Origin: Palsa-504 sp963767565
GTDB lineage: Bacteria; Actinomycetota; Actinomycetes; Streptosporangiales; Streptosporangiaceae
Direction: 5' to 3'
DNA length: 64,000 nucleotides
Assembly (NCBI GenBank): GCA_963767565.1
Contig: CAVYEG010000001.1
Coordinates: 124,001 to 188,000, forward strand
Below, piece by piece: positions 17,400 through 25,063 of the stretch (its first letter is position 1; every line of letters begins with the position of its first letter). The notes under the pieces are model-generated. The model had not been told where the DNA came from, searched no databases, and saw nothing but the letters and a program-made list of their open reading frames with translations. A program made the position numbers and the translations under genes.

Positions 17400-17456
17400 C
17401 AACAACTTCCCGATCCAGCACCCTTCCCGCCTCCACGCCCGCCTCGGGCGCAGCTG

Positions 17457-18389
17457 GTGGACACCGGTATCCTCTCCCAGGTGAGCAGGGTCTCGATCGT
17501 GGGGGTTCCGAGCAGCGCCGCCAGCTATGCGGCGGGCCAGGATCTCGCGCCTGCGGCATTGCGCTCAGCCGGCTTGCTCGAACGGCTCGCGGGAGCAGGG
17601 CTGGAGGTCCATGACGACGGGGACCTGCCGCATCAGGTATGGAGCCCTGACCGGGATCACCCGCTGGCCCAGAACGTCGACCAGGCGACTGCGTCGCTGC
17701 GGCAGCTGGCCGGCCGGCTCGAGCCGCTGCTGGCGCGCGGCGACCTTGCTCTCGTGCTCGGCGGCAACTGCACGATCGTGCTCGCGGTGATGGCGGCTCT
17801 GCGGCGCCTAGGTACCGGCGCTCCCGGGTTGCTGTATGCCGACCGCCATTACGACCTCAACACCCCGGAAACCACCACGGACGGGGCCCTGGACTGGATG
17901 GGGCTAGCGCACGCGCTGGCCCTGCCCGGCTGCGTGGACACCGTCGCCGACGCGTTCGGGCCCCGGCCGCTGCTGGCGGCGTACCAGGTGGCATGGCTCG
18001 GGGTGGAGCCACGCGTGACAACCGACTGGGAACGCCAGCAGGCTGCCCGGCTCGGCTTGCACATGACCACCAGCGAGGCACTCGTCGCCGACCCAGCCGG
18101 TGCCGCCCGGGCTGCACTTGACCATCTCCCGCCTGGTCCGCTTGCCCTTCACATCGACGTTGACGTCCTCGACTTCATCGACGCCCCGCTGGCGGAGAAT
18201 ACCGACTGCCGCAACACCGGACCCACCCTCGACCAGGCCACCGAGGCGCTCGAGCTGGCCGCGGGAGATCCCCGGGTGCGGGCGCTGTCGATCGGAGAAC
18301 TCAACCCGACCCGATGCGCCGGCGACCCTGATGCCCTGCCCCGCTTCGTGGGCAGCATCGCCCGCATCCTCGCCGCCACGATTCATTAG
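17457..18389 (+). CDS. Arginase/agmatinase-family ureohydrolase with altered metal site
   Basis: 310 residues. The fold is clear: LGGNCTIVLAVMAALRR, LLYADRHYDLNTPETT and ALHIDVDVLDF, corresponding to the three metal motifs of the family. The usual GGDH is GGNC, so the first metal-binding His (residue 105) is Cys. The second motif keeps D129, H131 and D133, and the third keeps D234 and D236. A C-terminal GELNPT contains the expected glutamate. One manganese may bind differently, or the substrate may not be arginine. GTG 17481 is an alternative start. Confidence 0.78.
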   Translation: MDTGILSQVSRVSIVGVPSSAASYAAGQDLAPAALRSAGLLERLAGAGLEVHDDGDLPHQVWSPDRDHPLAQNVDQATASLRQLAGRLEPLLARGDLALVLGGNCTIVLAVMAALRRLGTGAPGLLYADRHYDLNTPETTTDGALDWMGLAHALALPGCVDTVADAFGPRPLLAAYQVAWLGVEPRVTTDWERQQAARLGLHMTTSEALVADPAGAARAALDHLPPGPLALHIDVDVLDFIDAPLAENTDCRNTGPTLDQATEALELAAGDPRVRALSIGELNPTRCAGDPDALPRFVGSIARILAATIH

Positions 18390-18420
18390 GCCAAAGCTGG
18401 CCGACGTTACCGATGCGGCA

Positions 18421-18984
18421 TTAGTTCCGCTTGAGGCTGCCGATGCTGAGCGACCCGCCGGACGGGGCCCGGCCCTCCTCCTCGCGGACGTACTCCTCCG
18501 GATCCTTGTCCACCGGCTGGACGCCGGTGTAGTTCCTGGCCTGGTAGGCGGCGAAGGCCACGGCCAGGTCATGCCGGCGCTGCAGGCTGGCCAGGCGGCG
18601 GAAGTCGGTCAGCCCCTCCCGTTCTTCCTCGGCCATGTGGTCGCTATTGGCCAGGTTCGCCGCGGCCACAGCGGCGTACCACTGGTCGGTGCCGACCTGA
18701 TGCCGCGCCACCTCCGCGACCGCGTCCCTGATGTCGTTGTGGTCTGCGATGGCGTCGACCGTCTCGGCCTCCACGCCCGCCGTCCGGTGTGCCGCCAGCC
18801 CGACCTGCAGCAACGCGGGATAGAAGGTCTCCTCCTCGGCCGCCGCATGCAGCTCGAGGAACGTCGCCAGGCGTCCCCACAAGGCTTCCAGCGCCCCGGT
18901 GTTCGCCCGGTCGATCTGCTCCAAGATCGCGAACAGCCGACGCTGCTCATGATGGTCGTCAAGGATCAGCTCGGTGATGTCCAC
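18421..18984 (-). CDS. Hemerythrin-domain protein
   Basis: 187 residues. The four-helix hemerythrin pattern is visible: DDHHEQRRLFAIL, ATFLELHAAAEEETFYPALL (HxxxE), IADHNDIRDAV and NSDHMAEEEREGL. These supply the His, Glu and Asp ligands for a di-iron centre. The C-terminal 50 residues are charged and probably disordered. Such proteins sense or store oxygen or nitric oxide in actinomycetes. The gene is convergent with the arginase-like gene and stands alone. Confidence 0.85.
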   Translation of the reverse strand: MDITELILDDHHEQRRLFAILEQIDRANTGALEALWGRLATFLELHAAAEEETFYPALLQVGLAAHRTAGVEAETVDAIADHNDIRDAVAEVARHQVGTDQWYAAVAAANLANSDHMAEEEREGLTDFRRLASLQRRHDLAVAFAAYQARNYTGVQPVDKDPEEYVREEEGRAPSGGSLSIGSLKRN

Positions 18985-19027
18985 AGTGCCTCCCTCAGCT
19001 GCCGACGATAGCGGACGCCCAACTCGC

Positions 19028-19285
19028 TCAGCCCTGGACGTTCAGCTTCGCGATGGGATCGGTAGGCATGGCCATCGCCTCCAGCAGCCCCAGCAGCTCA
19101 TCCCGCTCCGCCGCCGTCACCGGCACCTGATGCGCCGCCAGCGACGCCGCCAACTCGATGGTGAGCTCCCCGTACTCACCGCCCCCGCGGAAGCGCTGGA
19201 TGCTCCACAGAGTGTCTGCGGTAACGCGGTCGGCGTAACGCTCCGGGAGCGTCTCGGCTATCGCGCTGATCTCGCCTTCAGTCAT
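19028..19285 (-). CDS. MafI-like immunity protein
   Basis: 85 residues from ATG 19285, overlapping the EndoU gene stop by four bases. Features: an N-terminal helix (EISAIAETLPERYADRV), then GGGEYGELTIELAASLAAHQ followed by PVTAAERDELLGLLEAMAM. The GEYGxALE-type motif and all-helical size match MafI-family immunity proteins, which neutralise MafB toxins, often EndoU-type. The tight coupling to a toxin gene supports this strongly; the sequence match alone is moderate. Confidence 0.72.
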   Translation of the reverse strand: MTEGEISAIAETLPERYADRVTADTLWSIQRFRGGGEYGELTIELAASLAAHQVPVTAAERDELLGLLEAMAMPTDPIAKLNVQG

Positions 19286-19830
19286 GATTTCTCTTCCGGG
19301 GGATTCCGTATGACGCCAGGACCGCCCTCTTCCGGCCATGCTGTCCATACTTCTCCAGTACGCAGCACCACCACCGAGACTTCTACACCGTCTCGCGTAC
19401 CGCCGCAAACCCACCGGTCATTCCAATGTTGATGGACGGGTTGCGAATCTGGACGCCGGACCACGTCCAGGATGTGATTCATGATCTTCGTGTCGTCCCA
19501 ACCTTGAGGAAACTCGGTCTTCCCCGGCTTGCCTACCCCATGCCGGTGCCCGCCGCTTCCCTTCGCCTCTCCGTCGAGTATGTGCTTCGTCCGTTCGGGA
19601 GTGACCCGGACCGCATCCAACCGCGGCCGATCCTCGGCAGGTACCGCGTCCCAGCCGGAACGGCCCGTCCGGCGGTCGCTGTCAGCGGCATGGAGCACCT
19701 CGTAGTACTCCAGCCGGGACCGCCACTCGGCCTTGGTCGCAGCCGAATCAGCGTCCGATCCGCCCCGGTGCACGCGCCGCTCAAGCGGAGCATCATTCGC
19801 TCCGTCGTCGTACGGCCGGTCTAGCGCCAT
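19282..19830 (-). CDS. EndoU-family nuclease toxin without a trafficking domain
   Basis: 182 residues. The C-terminal 110 residues match bacterial EndoU: VTPERTKHILDGEAKG with His83, GSGGHRHGVGKPGKTEFP with His95/His97 and Lys104, DDTKIMNHILDVVRRP, and a final VWTAWPEEGG. EndoU enzymes cleave RNA and form the toxic tip of large polymorphic toxins. Here only about 70 hydrophilic residues precede the domain, and no WXG, PT-HINT or RHS carrier is present, so it is an orphan cassette or a toxin that relies on another carrier. The four-base overlap with the MafI-like gene makes a toxin-immunity operon. Confidence 0.78.
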   Translation of the reverse strand: MALDRPYDDGANDAPLERRVHRGGSDADSAATKAEWRSRLEYYEVLHAADSDRRTGRSGWDAVPAEDRPRLDAVRVTPERTKHILDGEAKGSGGHRHGVGKPGKTEFPQGWDDTKIMNHILDVVRRPDSQPVHQHWNDRWVCGGTRDGVEVSVVVLRTGEVWTAWPEEGGPGVIRNPPEEKS

Positions 19831-19944
19831 CGGCTTTCGGGATCGCTTGTCACGATACGCATCTCAGAAGTGACTATATGTCGATATTGCGTCGCCTCGC
19901 GATCGCGACGTTCGCTCGAACCGAGTCCTTTCTTCGTACATGCC

Positions 19945-19974
19945 TTGACAGTTATATTTCTTAATGGTTATATT
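19945..19974 (+). promoter_or_regulatory. Near-consensus promoter, leaderless arsR transcript
   Basis: TTGACA at 19945-19950 is followed after 18 bases by TATATT at 19969-19974. Initiation seven bases later falls on the ATG at 19981, so the message would be leaderless. GTTATATT occurs twice (19951 and 19967), a possible ArsR-family operator. Confidence 0.7.
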
Positions 19975-19980
19975 AGCTGC

Positions 19981-20280
19981 ATGTTCGAGGTCCTGGTGGA
20001 GCCCCACCGGCGCCGTATTCTCGATCTCCTGCGCGAGGGGGACCGGACGGTCGGTGATCTGGTATCGGCCCTCGACCTCAGCCAGCCGGGCGTCTCGAAG
20101 CATCTCCGGGTGCTGCGTGAGGCGGGACTGGTCGAGGTGCATGCCGATGCCCAGCGGCGCCGGTACCGGCTTCGCACCGAGCCGCTACGGGAGATCGATG
20201 ACTGGCTGGCCCCTTACCGGGCCGCCTGGGCCGACCGGCTCGACACGCTGGAAGCCCACCTCGACGACATGACCGAATGA
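19981..20280 (+). CDS. ArsR-family transcriptional regulator
   Basis: 99 residues. It is a winged helix: MFEVLVEPHRRRILDLLREGDRTVGDLVSAL, recognition helix DLSQPGVSKHLRVLREAGLVEV, and a wing with DAQRRRYRLRTEPL. No cysteine metal site is present, so it belongs to the metal-independent group usually paired with AHSA1 proteins. The gene ends nine bases before such a protein. The ATG was chosen over the longer frame because the upstream bases are promoter sequence. Confidence 0.88.
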   Translation: MFEVLVEPHRRRILDLLREGDRTVGDLVSALDLSQPGVSKHLRVLREAGLVEVHADAQRRRYRLRTEPLREIDDWLAPYRAAWADRLDTLEAHLDDMTE

Positions 20281-20289
20281 GGAGCGCAC

Positions 20290-20826
20290 ATGGATGACGC
20301 GAATCTCGGCACGCTGACCCGCCAGGGCGGCCAGTGGACGCTCACGTTCACCCGTTCGCTGAAGCATTCCCGGGAGAAGGTCTGGCGGGCGGTGACCGAG
20401 CCGGAGCACCTGGCGGTCTGGTTCCCGCACGAGATCGTCGGCGAGCGCCGGCCCGGCGCGCCACTGAAGTTCCTGCACCCGAAGGGCGACGCCTTCGACG
20501 GCCAGATGCGGGTGTTCGACCCGCCCTCGGTGATCGAGTTCACCTGGGGCCCTGACCTGCTGCGGATCGAGCTTCAGGCGGACGGCGAGGGAACCCTGCT
20601 CACGCTCACCGACACCTTCGACGAGCTGGGCAAGGCCGCCCGCGACGCAGCAGGCTGGCACGAGTGCCTCAACCGCCTGGTCAGCGACCTCGACGGCGAA
20701 TCAGTTTCTGCGTGGGGCAGCAACTGGCGCCAGCTGAACGGGACCTACCAGGAGCGCTTCGGGCCCGAGGCTTCGGTCCTGGGTCCGCCCGCCGGTTACG
20801 ACGAGCACGTCAGCAGCCAGGCCTAG
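20290..20826 (+). CDS. SRPBCC/AHSA1-domain protein
   Basis: 178 residues. A START-like (AHSA1) fold is shown by FTRSLKHSREKVWRAVTEPEHLAVWFP, FDPPSVIEFTWGPDLLRIEL and GTLLTLTDTFDELG, ending in an amphipathic helix GWHECLNRLVSDL. These proteins bind small hydrophobic ligands. It is co-transcribed with the ArsR gene (GAGGAGCGCAC ribosome site between), the common ArsR-SRPBCC pairing. Confidence 0.87.
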   Translation: MDDANLGTLTRQGGQWTLTFTRSLKHSREKVWRAVTEPEHLAVWFPHEIVGERRPGAPLKFLHPKGDAFDGQMRVFDPPSVIEFTWGPDLLRIELQADGEGTLLTLTDTFDELGKAARDAAGWHECLNRLVSDLDGESVSAWGSNWRQLNGTYQERFGPEASVLGPPAGYDEHVSSQA

Positions 20827-20992
20827 AGCCCCGATACCGGTGATCGGCGTGCTCTCGGCGTCCGTCACGGCTCAAGTCTCCCCACCCACCGCTCACCCCG
20901 ATCCCGCCGTCGGCGTATTTGCACGCCAGCCGGCTGAGCGGAGGATCGTGGATTGAGGCCGCAGGCAACCGATCAGGGGGGCCCGGAGTGTA

Positions 20993-21547
20993 GTGGGCAT
21001 GAGACCAGGCGCCGGGCGGTACAGCCCGGACGATACGGCAGGTGGCCCATCGTCATCGGCGGGACCTGGCTTCGCCGAGGCGTACCGGGTGCACCGTCCC
21101 GGACTGGTCAAGCTGGCCGCGTTCATCCTCGGTGACCAGGCCACCGGGGAAGACGTCGTGCAGGACGTCTTCATTCGGCTGCATCAGCGCTGGGACATGC
21201 TCGCCGATCCGGGTGATCCGCTGCCTTACCTGCGGACGTCGGTGGTCAACGGCTGCCGCACGGCGATCAGGCGGCGCGGCCGGGCCCAGCGGCACGCCGG
21301 CCATGACTCACCGAGCCCGCCGCTGTCCGCCGAGGAGGCCGTGCTGCTGTCCGAGGACCGGCAGCAGGTGCTGGCCGCGCTGGCCAGGCTCTCCCGTCGG
21401 CGGCGGGAGGTGCTGGTGCTCCGGTTCTACCTCGAGCTGTCGGAGGCGGAGATCGCCGCCACGCTCGGCATCAGCTCCGGGACCGTCAAGTCGACCGCGG
21501 CCCGCGGGCTCGCGGCCCTGGCTCGGGCACTAAGGGAGACCCGATGA
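20993..21547 (+). CDS. SigE-family ECF sigma factor
   Basis: 184 residues from GTG 20993, or ATG 20999. Region 2 is seen in FAEAYRVHRPGLVKLAAFILGD and GEDVVQDVFIRLHQRW; region 4 in LARLSRRRREVLVLRFYLELSEAEIAATLGISSGTVKSTAARGLAAL. This is the SigE-like ECF group of actinomycetes. Its stop overlaps the start of a membrane protein gene by four bases, which suggests the partner is its anti-sigma factor or output. Confidence 0.9.
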   Translation: MGMRPGAGRYSPDDTAGGPSSSAGPGFAEAYRVHRPGLVKLAAFILGDQATGEDVVQDVFIRLHQRWDMLADPGDPLPYLRTSVVNGCRTAIRRRGRAQRHAGHDSPSPPLSAEEAVLLSEDRQQVLAALARLSRRRREVLVLRFYLELSEAEIAATLGISSGTVKSTAARGLAALARALRETR

Positions 21548-22929
21548 TTCCGCAGGAAGAGCTGACCGCGACCGCGGACCGGCTGACCGACGCGCTCGCC
21601 GCCGCGGCCGCGATCATGCCCCCGGATGAGACCAGCGCGCTCAGCAGCCAGGTGCCCGGCCGACTCGCGTCGCCGGCTCCGAGGCCGGTCCGGCACCGGA
21701 TGGGCCGCCTGCGCGCCTGGCTGGTTCCCATCGTGGCCGCAGCCGGCGTCACCGCGATCATCCTGACCGCCGTGAGCCTGGCCGGTAACCCGGGTACGGG
21801 CCTGACTCCGCGGACGGGGGGCCCGGCTCCGGGGACGGGGGGCCCGGCTCAGGCCCCGGCCAGCGCCGGGTCCGATATCACCTCCCTAGCCGGGGTGCCG
21901 TCCGACTCGGGGACGCAGACGTCGCCGCCGCCGTTCTACGTGACCATCGTGAGCGCGGGGCTCAGCCGAGAAGGCATCGCACTGACGACGGCACAGGTCC
22001 GCCGGACGAGCGACGGCCAGGTCACCGGGACCTGGCCCGCGCCCGCTGGCTGGGTCCTGGCGCGGAACATCTCGGTCACCGCTGATGACCGCACCTTCAC
22101 CGTCGCGGCCGAGACGCAAGAGGCGTGCGGGCTTGCGACTACGATCGCGACACAGACGCGGTTCTACCAGTTCAGCGTGACCAGTACCGGGCAGATCACC
22201 GGCCCGCGGGCGGTAGGCAAAACCGTCACCGGCGAGCCGGTCAGCGAGTTCGCCGCGTCACCAGATGGCGCCGAGGTCGGCTACGCGCAGCAGGGCTGCG
22301 CCGAGCCGCTCTCGGCGGCCTCGTACGCGGGCGTCATCAACGTCATGAACGTGACCAGCGGTGCCGTCCGCAGCTGGCACAACACCGTGTCCGCCGCCAC
22401 CCCGGCCCGGGTCACGACCCAGATCGAGGCGATGTCCTGGACGGCCGACGGCCGCACCCTGGTCGCCGACTACCTATGGGAACCGCAGGAAGGATCTCCC
22501 GACCTGGCTGTCCTTGGCCTGGACGCGACCAGCACGGGCGGTTCACTGCAAGCTCACAGCCGCCTGCTGTTCAGCCAGGACGCCCGCTGTACCGTCTGCG
22601 TGTACACCGCGCTCATCAGTTCCGACGGATCCACCCTGACCGCGGCAGCGGAGACTGCTGTGCCCCCGCTCCCGAGCCATCCCGGAGAGCCCTGGTACCG
22701 CCTGCTGGTGCTGCGGCTCTCCGTGGCCACCGGGCAGCCCAGCGACATCTTGTACCGCTCGGCCCCCTCGGTCGGCACATACGAGGGGCTTGTTCCCACG
22801 CTTTCCACCGATGGCCCGGTACTGCACTGGTTGCTCTGGAACGATCCGGAGCAGTATGGCTGGATCTCGGGCGGCAAGCAGGTCCCGCTCCCGAAGGCAC
22901 CGTCGGGGGTGCTGGCGATTAGCTGGTGA
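21544..22929 (+). CDS. Membrane-anchored sigma-associated protein with extracytoplasmic beta-propeller-like domain
   Basis: 461 residues. A cytoplasmic N-terminus of about 55 residues is followed by a single membrane helix (LVPIVAAAGVTAIILTAVSLA), a Gly/Pro/Thr linker with a repeated GGPAPGTGGPA, and a long outer domain containing WTADGRTLVADYLW-like blades typical of TolB/WD-like propellers. Coupled by ATGA to the sigma gene, it is a probable anti-sigma or sensor, but the cytoplasmic part lacks a clear zinc anti-sigma HxxxCxxC motif. Confidence 0.7.
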   Translation: MIPQEELTATADRLTDALAAAAAIMPPDETSALSSQVPGRLASPAPRPVRHRMGRLRAWLVPIVAAAGVTAIILTAVSLAGNPGTGLTPRTGGPAPGTGGPAQAPASAGSDITSLAGVPSDSGTQTSPPPFYVTIVSAGLSREGIALTTAQVRRTSDGQVTGTWPAPAGWVLARNISVTADDRTFTVAAETQEACGLATTIATQTRFYQFSVTSTGQITGPRAVGKTVTGEPVSEFAASPDGAEVGYAQQGCAEPLSAASYAGVINVMNVTSGAVRSWHNTVSAATPARVTTQIEAMSWTADGRTLVADYLWEPQEGSPDLAVLGLDATSTGGSLQAHSRLLFSQDARCTVCVYTALISSDGSTLTAAAETAVPPLPSHPGEPWYRLLVLRLSVATGQPSDILYRSAPSVGTYEGLVPTLSTDGPVLHWLLWNDPEQYGWISGGKQVPLPKAPSGVLAISW

Positions 22930-23059
22930 CCTCGGCGCTGGCCAACCCGGCATATCGGGCGGGCCGCGCCTGGTGACTGAAAGACCCAGGCTGGGCGGCG
23001 GCGGGCTAGGATTCGAGTGGAGTCGCTTCAGCGCGGGTAGCCCCGGGAGGCCCGGAGTG

Positions 23060-23590
23060 TTATCTGGTCCGGGACCGCCTGCGTTGCCGACGGTCACGGG
23101 CCCGCTGGCTCAGCGTGGTCTTCGCGTTGAACGCGGCCAGCATGGCATGGTCGGCGCGGGACCCGAGGCCCGGCAGCAGGCCGATCTGGCGGGCGAAGGT
23201 GGCCCCGTCGTAGTAGATGGTGTTGTGCTGGACGAGCCCGTCCGCGACCTCCATCACGTCGACCCCGCGGATTTCGACCCGCCGGCCGGTCGGTTCGATG
23301 CCCTGGAACGGGCCGCCGGTGAACGTGCCAGCCGCGTGCCACTGGACGACCGCTGTGGAGCCGTCGGCCACGATCCTGTCGACGGTCATGGTGAAGTCGG
23401 GGAAAGCGGCGAACAGCTCCCGGAAGAAGGCCCGGACGGCGTCGTGCCCGCGGATCTCGCCGACCGCGACGAAGTCGTCGACATACCCCGGCGCCCCGGT
23501 GGCCACGATGCCGTCGGGATCTTTCCTGCTGACGGCGTCGAAGGCCGCGCGGGCCACGTCAGCCGGAGTACGTGTGGCATCGGAGCTCAT
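23060..23590 (-). CDS. SnoaL-like/ester cyclase-family protein
   Basis: 176 residues. The NTF2-like fold of SnoaL cyclases is evident: AFDAVSRKDPDGIVATGAPGYVDDFV, IRGHDAVRAFFRELFAAFPDFTMTVDRIVADG, VVQWHAAGTFTGGPFQGIEPTGRRVEIRGVDV. The last 30 residues are Arg-rich. Such proteins act on small metabolites or are orphan cyclases. It stands alone between the sigma operon and the XRE gene, with no polyketide genes nearby. Confidence 0.82.
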   Translation of the reverse strand: MSSDATRTPADVARAAFDAVSRKDPDGIVATGAPGYVDDFVAVGEIRGHDAVRAFFRELFAAFPDFTMTVDRIVADGSTAVVQWHAAGTFTGGPFQGIEPTGRRVEIRGVDVMEVADGLVQHNTIYYDGATFARQIGLLPGLGSRADHAMLAAFNAKTTLSQRARDRRQRRRSRTR

Positions 23591-23981
23591 AGCTCTCCCT
23601 TCCCTACCGGCCAGGCCCCGCTCGGCGGAGCCCGCTACCGACCATCATCCCCGTCTAGATCGTGACTGCGGAAGCCCTCGGCTCGCCCCGATCCCCGGCG
23701 AACACGCGGGATTCGCTCGATGCCGGCGGCGCGGTCAGAGCCTGCCCGCAAGGTGACGCTGGATGGTGGGGGCGATGTAGCAGACTACCTGGTCGTGGTC
23801 GAGTTCGGCGAGGGCGCCGACCCGCCAGACATGGCTACTTCGGCATGACCCAACTGGAGGCGGCCGTCGAGCAGCCGTCGGCTTGATCCTGCCCGCACTC
23901 TCGCTCAGCGACCCCGAACCGTAACTCTGCCGGTAGCGAAATCCGGGCGCGCTTTCCACTGCCGGTTCTTACGCTCAATTC
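23591..23981. other. Intergenic, possible gene debris
   Basis: No intact gene seen. A minus-strand frame at 23735-23850 reads VGALAELDHDQVVCYIAPTIQRHLAG, which looks protein-like but has no start or family I recognise. The last 60 bases probably hold the promoter of the XRE gene. Confidence 0.4.
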
Positions 23982-24368
23982 ATGGCCGAGCGCGCGAAAG
24001 TCCTCCCGTTGCGGCGACAGCCCCCGGCACAGCCGCAGCCCCGGGAACCACGGGCCCGGGAGCCACGGGCCCAGGAACCACTGTGGCGGGAGGTACTCGG
24101 CCAGCGCCTAAGGGCCCTCCGCCAGGACCAGGACCAGACGCTCTCGGAGACGGCGGGCCGGGCCGGGATCTCACCGCAGTACCTGTCCGAGATCGAGCGC
24201 GGCCGCAAGGAACCCTCGAGCGAGATGATCGCGGCCCTGGCCGGCGCCCTGGGCACCTCGCTCACCGGCCTGACCGAACAGGTCGCCACCGACCTGCGCC
24301 GTCAGCAAGCCACGGTCCCGGCCTCCTCCCGGGCCTCCGGCCCGGTCCTGCTCGCCCTGGCCGCCTGA
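23982..24368 (+). CDS. ClgR/PopR-like XRE regulator of ClpP with C-terminal degron
   Basis: 128 residues. The N-terminal 35 residues are Arg/Pro-rich with a repeated REPRA unit. The helix-turn-helix is RLRALRQDQDQTLSETAGRA then GISPQYLSEIERGRKEPSSE, the exact style of ClgR and PopR, the XRE activators of clpP genes in Streptomyces and mycobacteria. The protein ends in VLLALAA; a C-terminal pair of alanines marks PopR and ClgR for ClpP degradation. It faces a tandem clpP operon. It probably activates those genes and is itself destroyed by ClpP, giving feedback. The degron reading is inference. Confidence 0.8.
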   Translation: MAERAKVLPLRRQPPAQPQPREPRAREPRAQEPLWREVLGQRLRALRQDQDQTLSETAGRAGISPQYLSEIERGRKEPSSEMIAALAGALGTSLTGLTEQVATDLRRQQATVPASSRASGPVLLALAA

Positions 24369-24399
24369 GCCAGGCGGCCCGCGCCGGCCGAGCCACGCA

Positions 24400-24430
24400 G
24401 CCCGCGCCCGCTGAGCCTCAGCGAGCGGGC
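24400..24430. terminator. Bidirectional hairpin between convergent genes
   Basis: CGCTGAGCCTCAGCG is a perfect palindrome, with outer arms GCCCGC and GCGGGC. It sits between the XRE stop and the clpP stop and has no U tract. Confidence 0.55.
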
Positions 24431-24439
24431 CGCAAGCGA

Positions 24440-25063
24440 TCACGCGGCCGACGATCCCGCCTCGGCGTCGTCTCGCATCCGCTGGCCGAGCACCTGGTCG
24501 ACGATCCCGTACTCCTGCGCCGCCTGCGCCGTCAGCACCCGGTCCCGGTCGGTGTCCGCGCGCAGCGTCTGCACCGTCTGGCCGGTGTGGCGCGACAGGA
24601 TCGCCTCGATCTCGGCCCGCATCCGGACCAGCTCGTCCGCCTGCAGGATCAGGTCGGGGATCGGCCCCTGGCCGCGGCCCGCGGGCTGGTGCAGCACCAC
24701 CCGCGCATGCGGCAGCAGGGCGCGCCGCCCGGGCGCGCCGGCCGCGAGCAGCACGGCGCCGACGCCGATGGCCTGGCCCACGCAGGTGGTGGCGACCGAG
24801 GCGTCGATGTACTGCATGGTGTCGTAGACGGCCAGCATCGAGGGCAGGTCGCCGCCCTCGCAGTTGATGTACAGGTTGATCTCCTGCTCCGCGCTCTCCG
24901 CCTCCAGGTGCAGCAGCTGAGCGATGAGCGCGTTGGCCACGCCGGGGTCGATCGCGGTGCCGAGGTACACGATCCGCTCGGTGAGCAGGTGTGAGTACAC
25001 GTCCATGATCCGGTCGCCCCGCGGGTGCTGGGCGATGACGTTCGGGATGGTGTAGCTGCTCAT
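24440..25063 (-). CDS. clpP: ClpP-like subunit lacking catalytic serine
   Basis: 207 residues with the ClpP fold: LTERIVYLGTAIDP, EINLYINCEGGDLPSMLAVYDTM, HARVVLHQPAGRGQG and DTDRDRVLTAQAA. The nucleophile motif, normally GQAASMGA, reads GQAIGVGA, so Ser is Gly100 (codon GGC at 24764-24766). His125 and an Asp near 174 remain. The canonical NSPGGSV loop is also changed to NCEGGDL. It is thus a probable non-catalytic ring subunit, like cyanobacterial and plastid ClpR. The gene overlaps the active clpP upstream by four bases, so the two subunits are made in a fixed ratio and likely mix. Confidence 0.88.
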   Translation of the reverse strand: MSSYTIPNVIAQHPRGDRIMDVYSHLLTERIVYLGTAIDPGVANALIAQLLHLEAESAEQEINLYINCEGGDLPSMLAVYDTMQYIDASVATTCVGQAIGVGAVLLAAGAPGRRALLPHARVVLHQPAGRGQGPIPDLILQADELVRMRAEIEAILSRHTGQTVQTLRADTDRDRVLTAQAAQEYGIVDQVLGQRMRDDAEAGSSAA

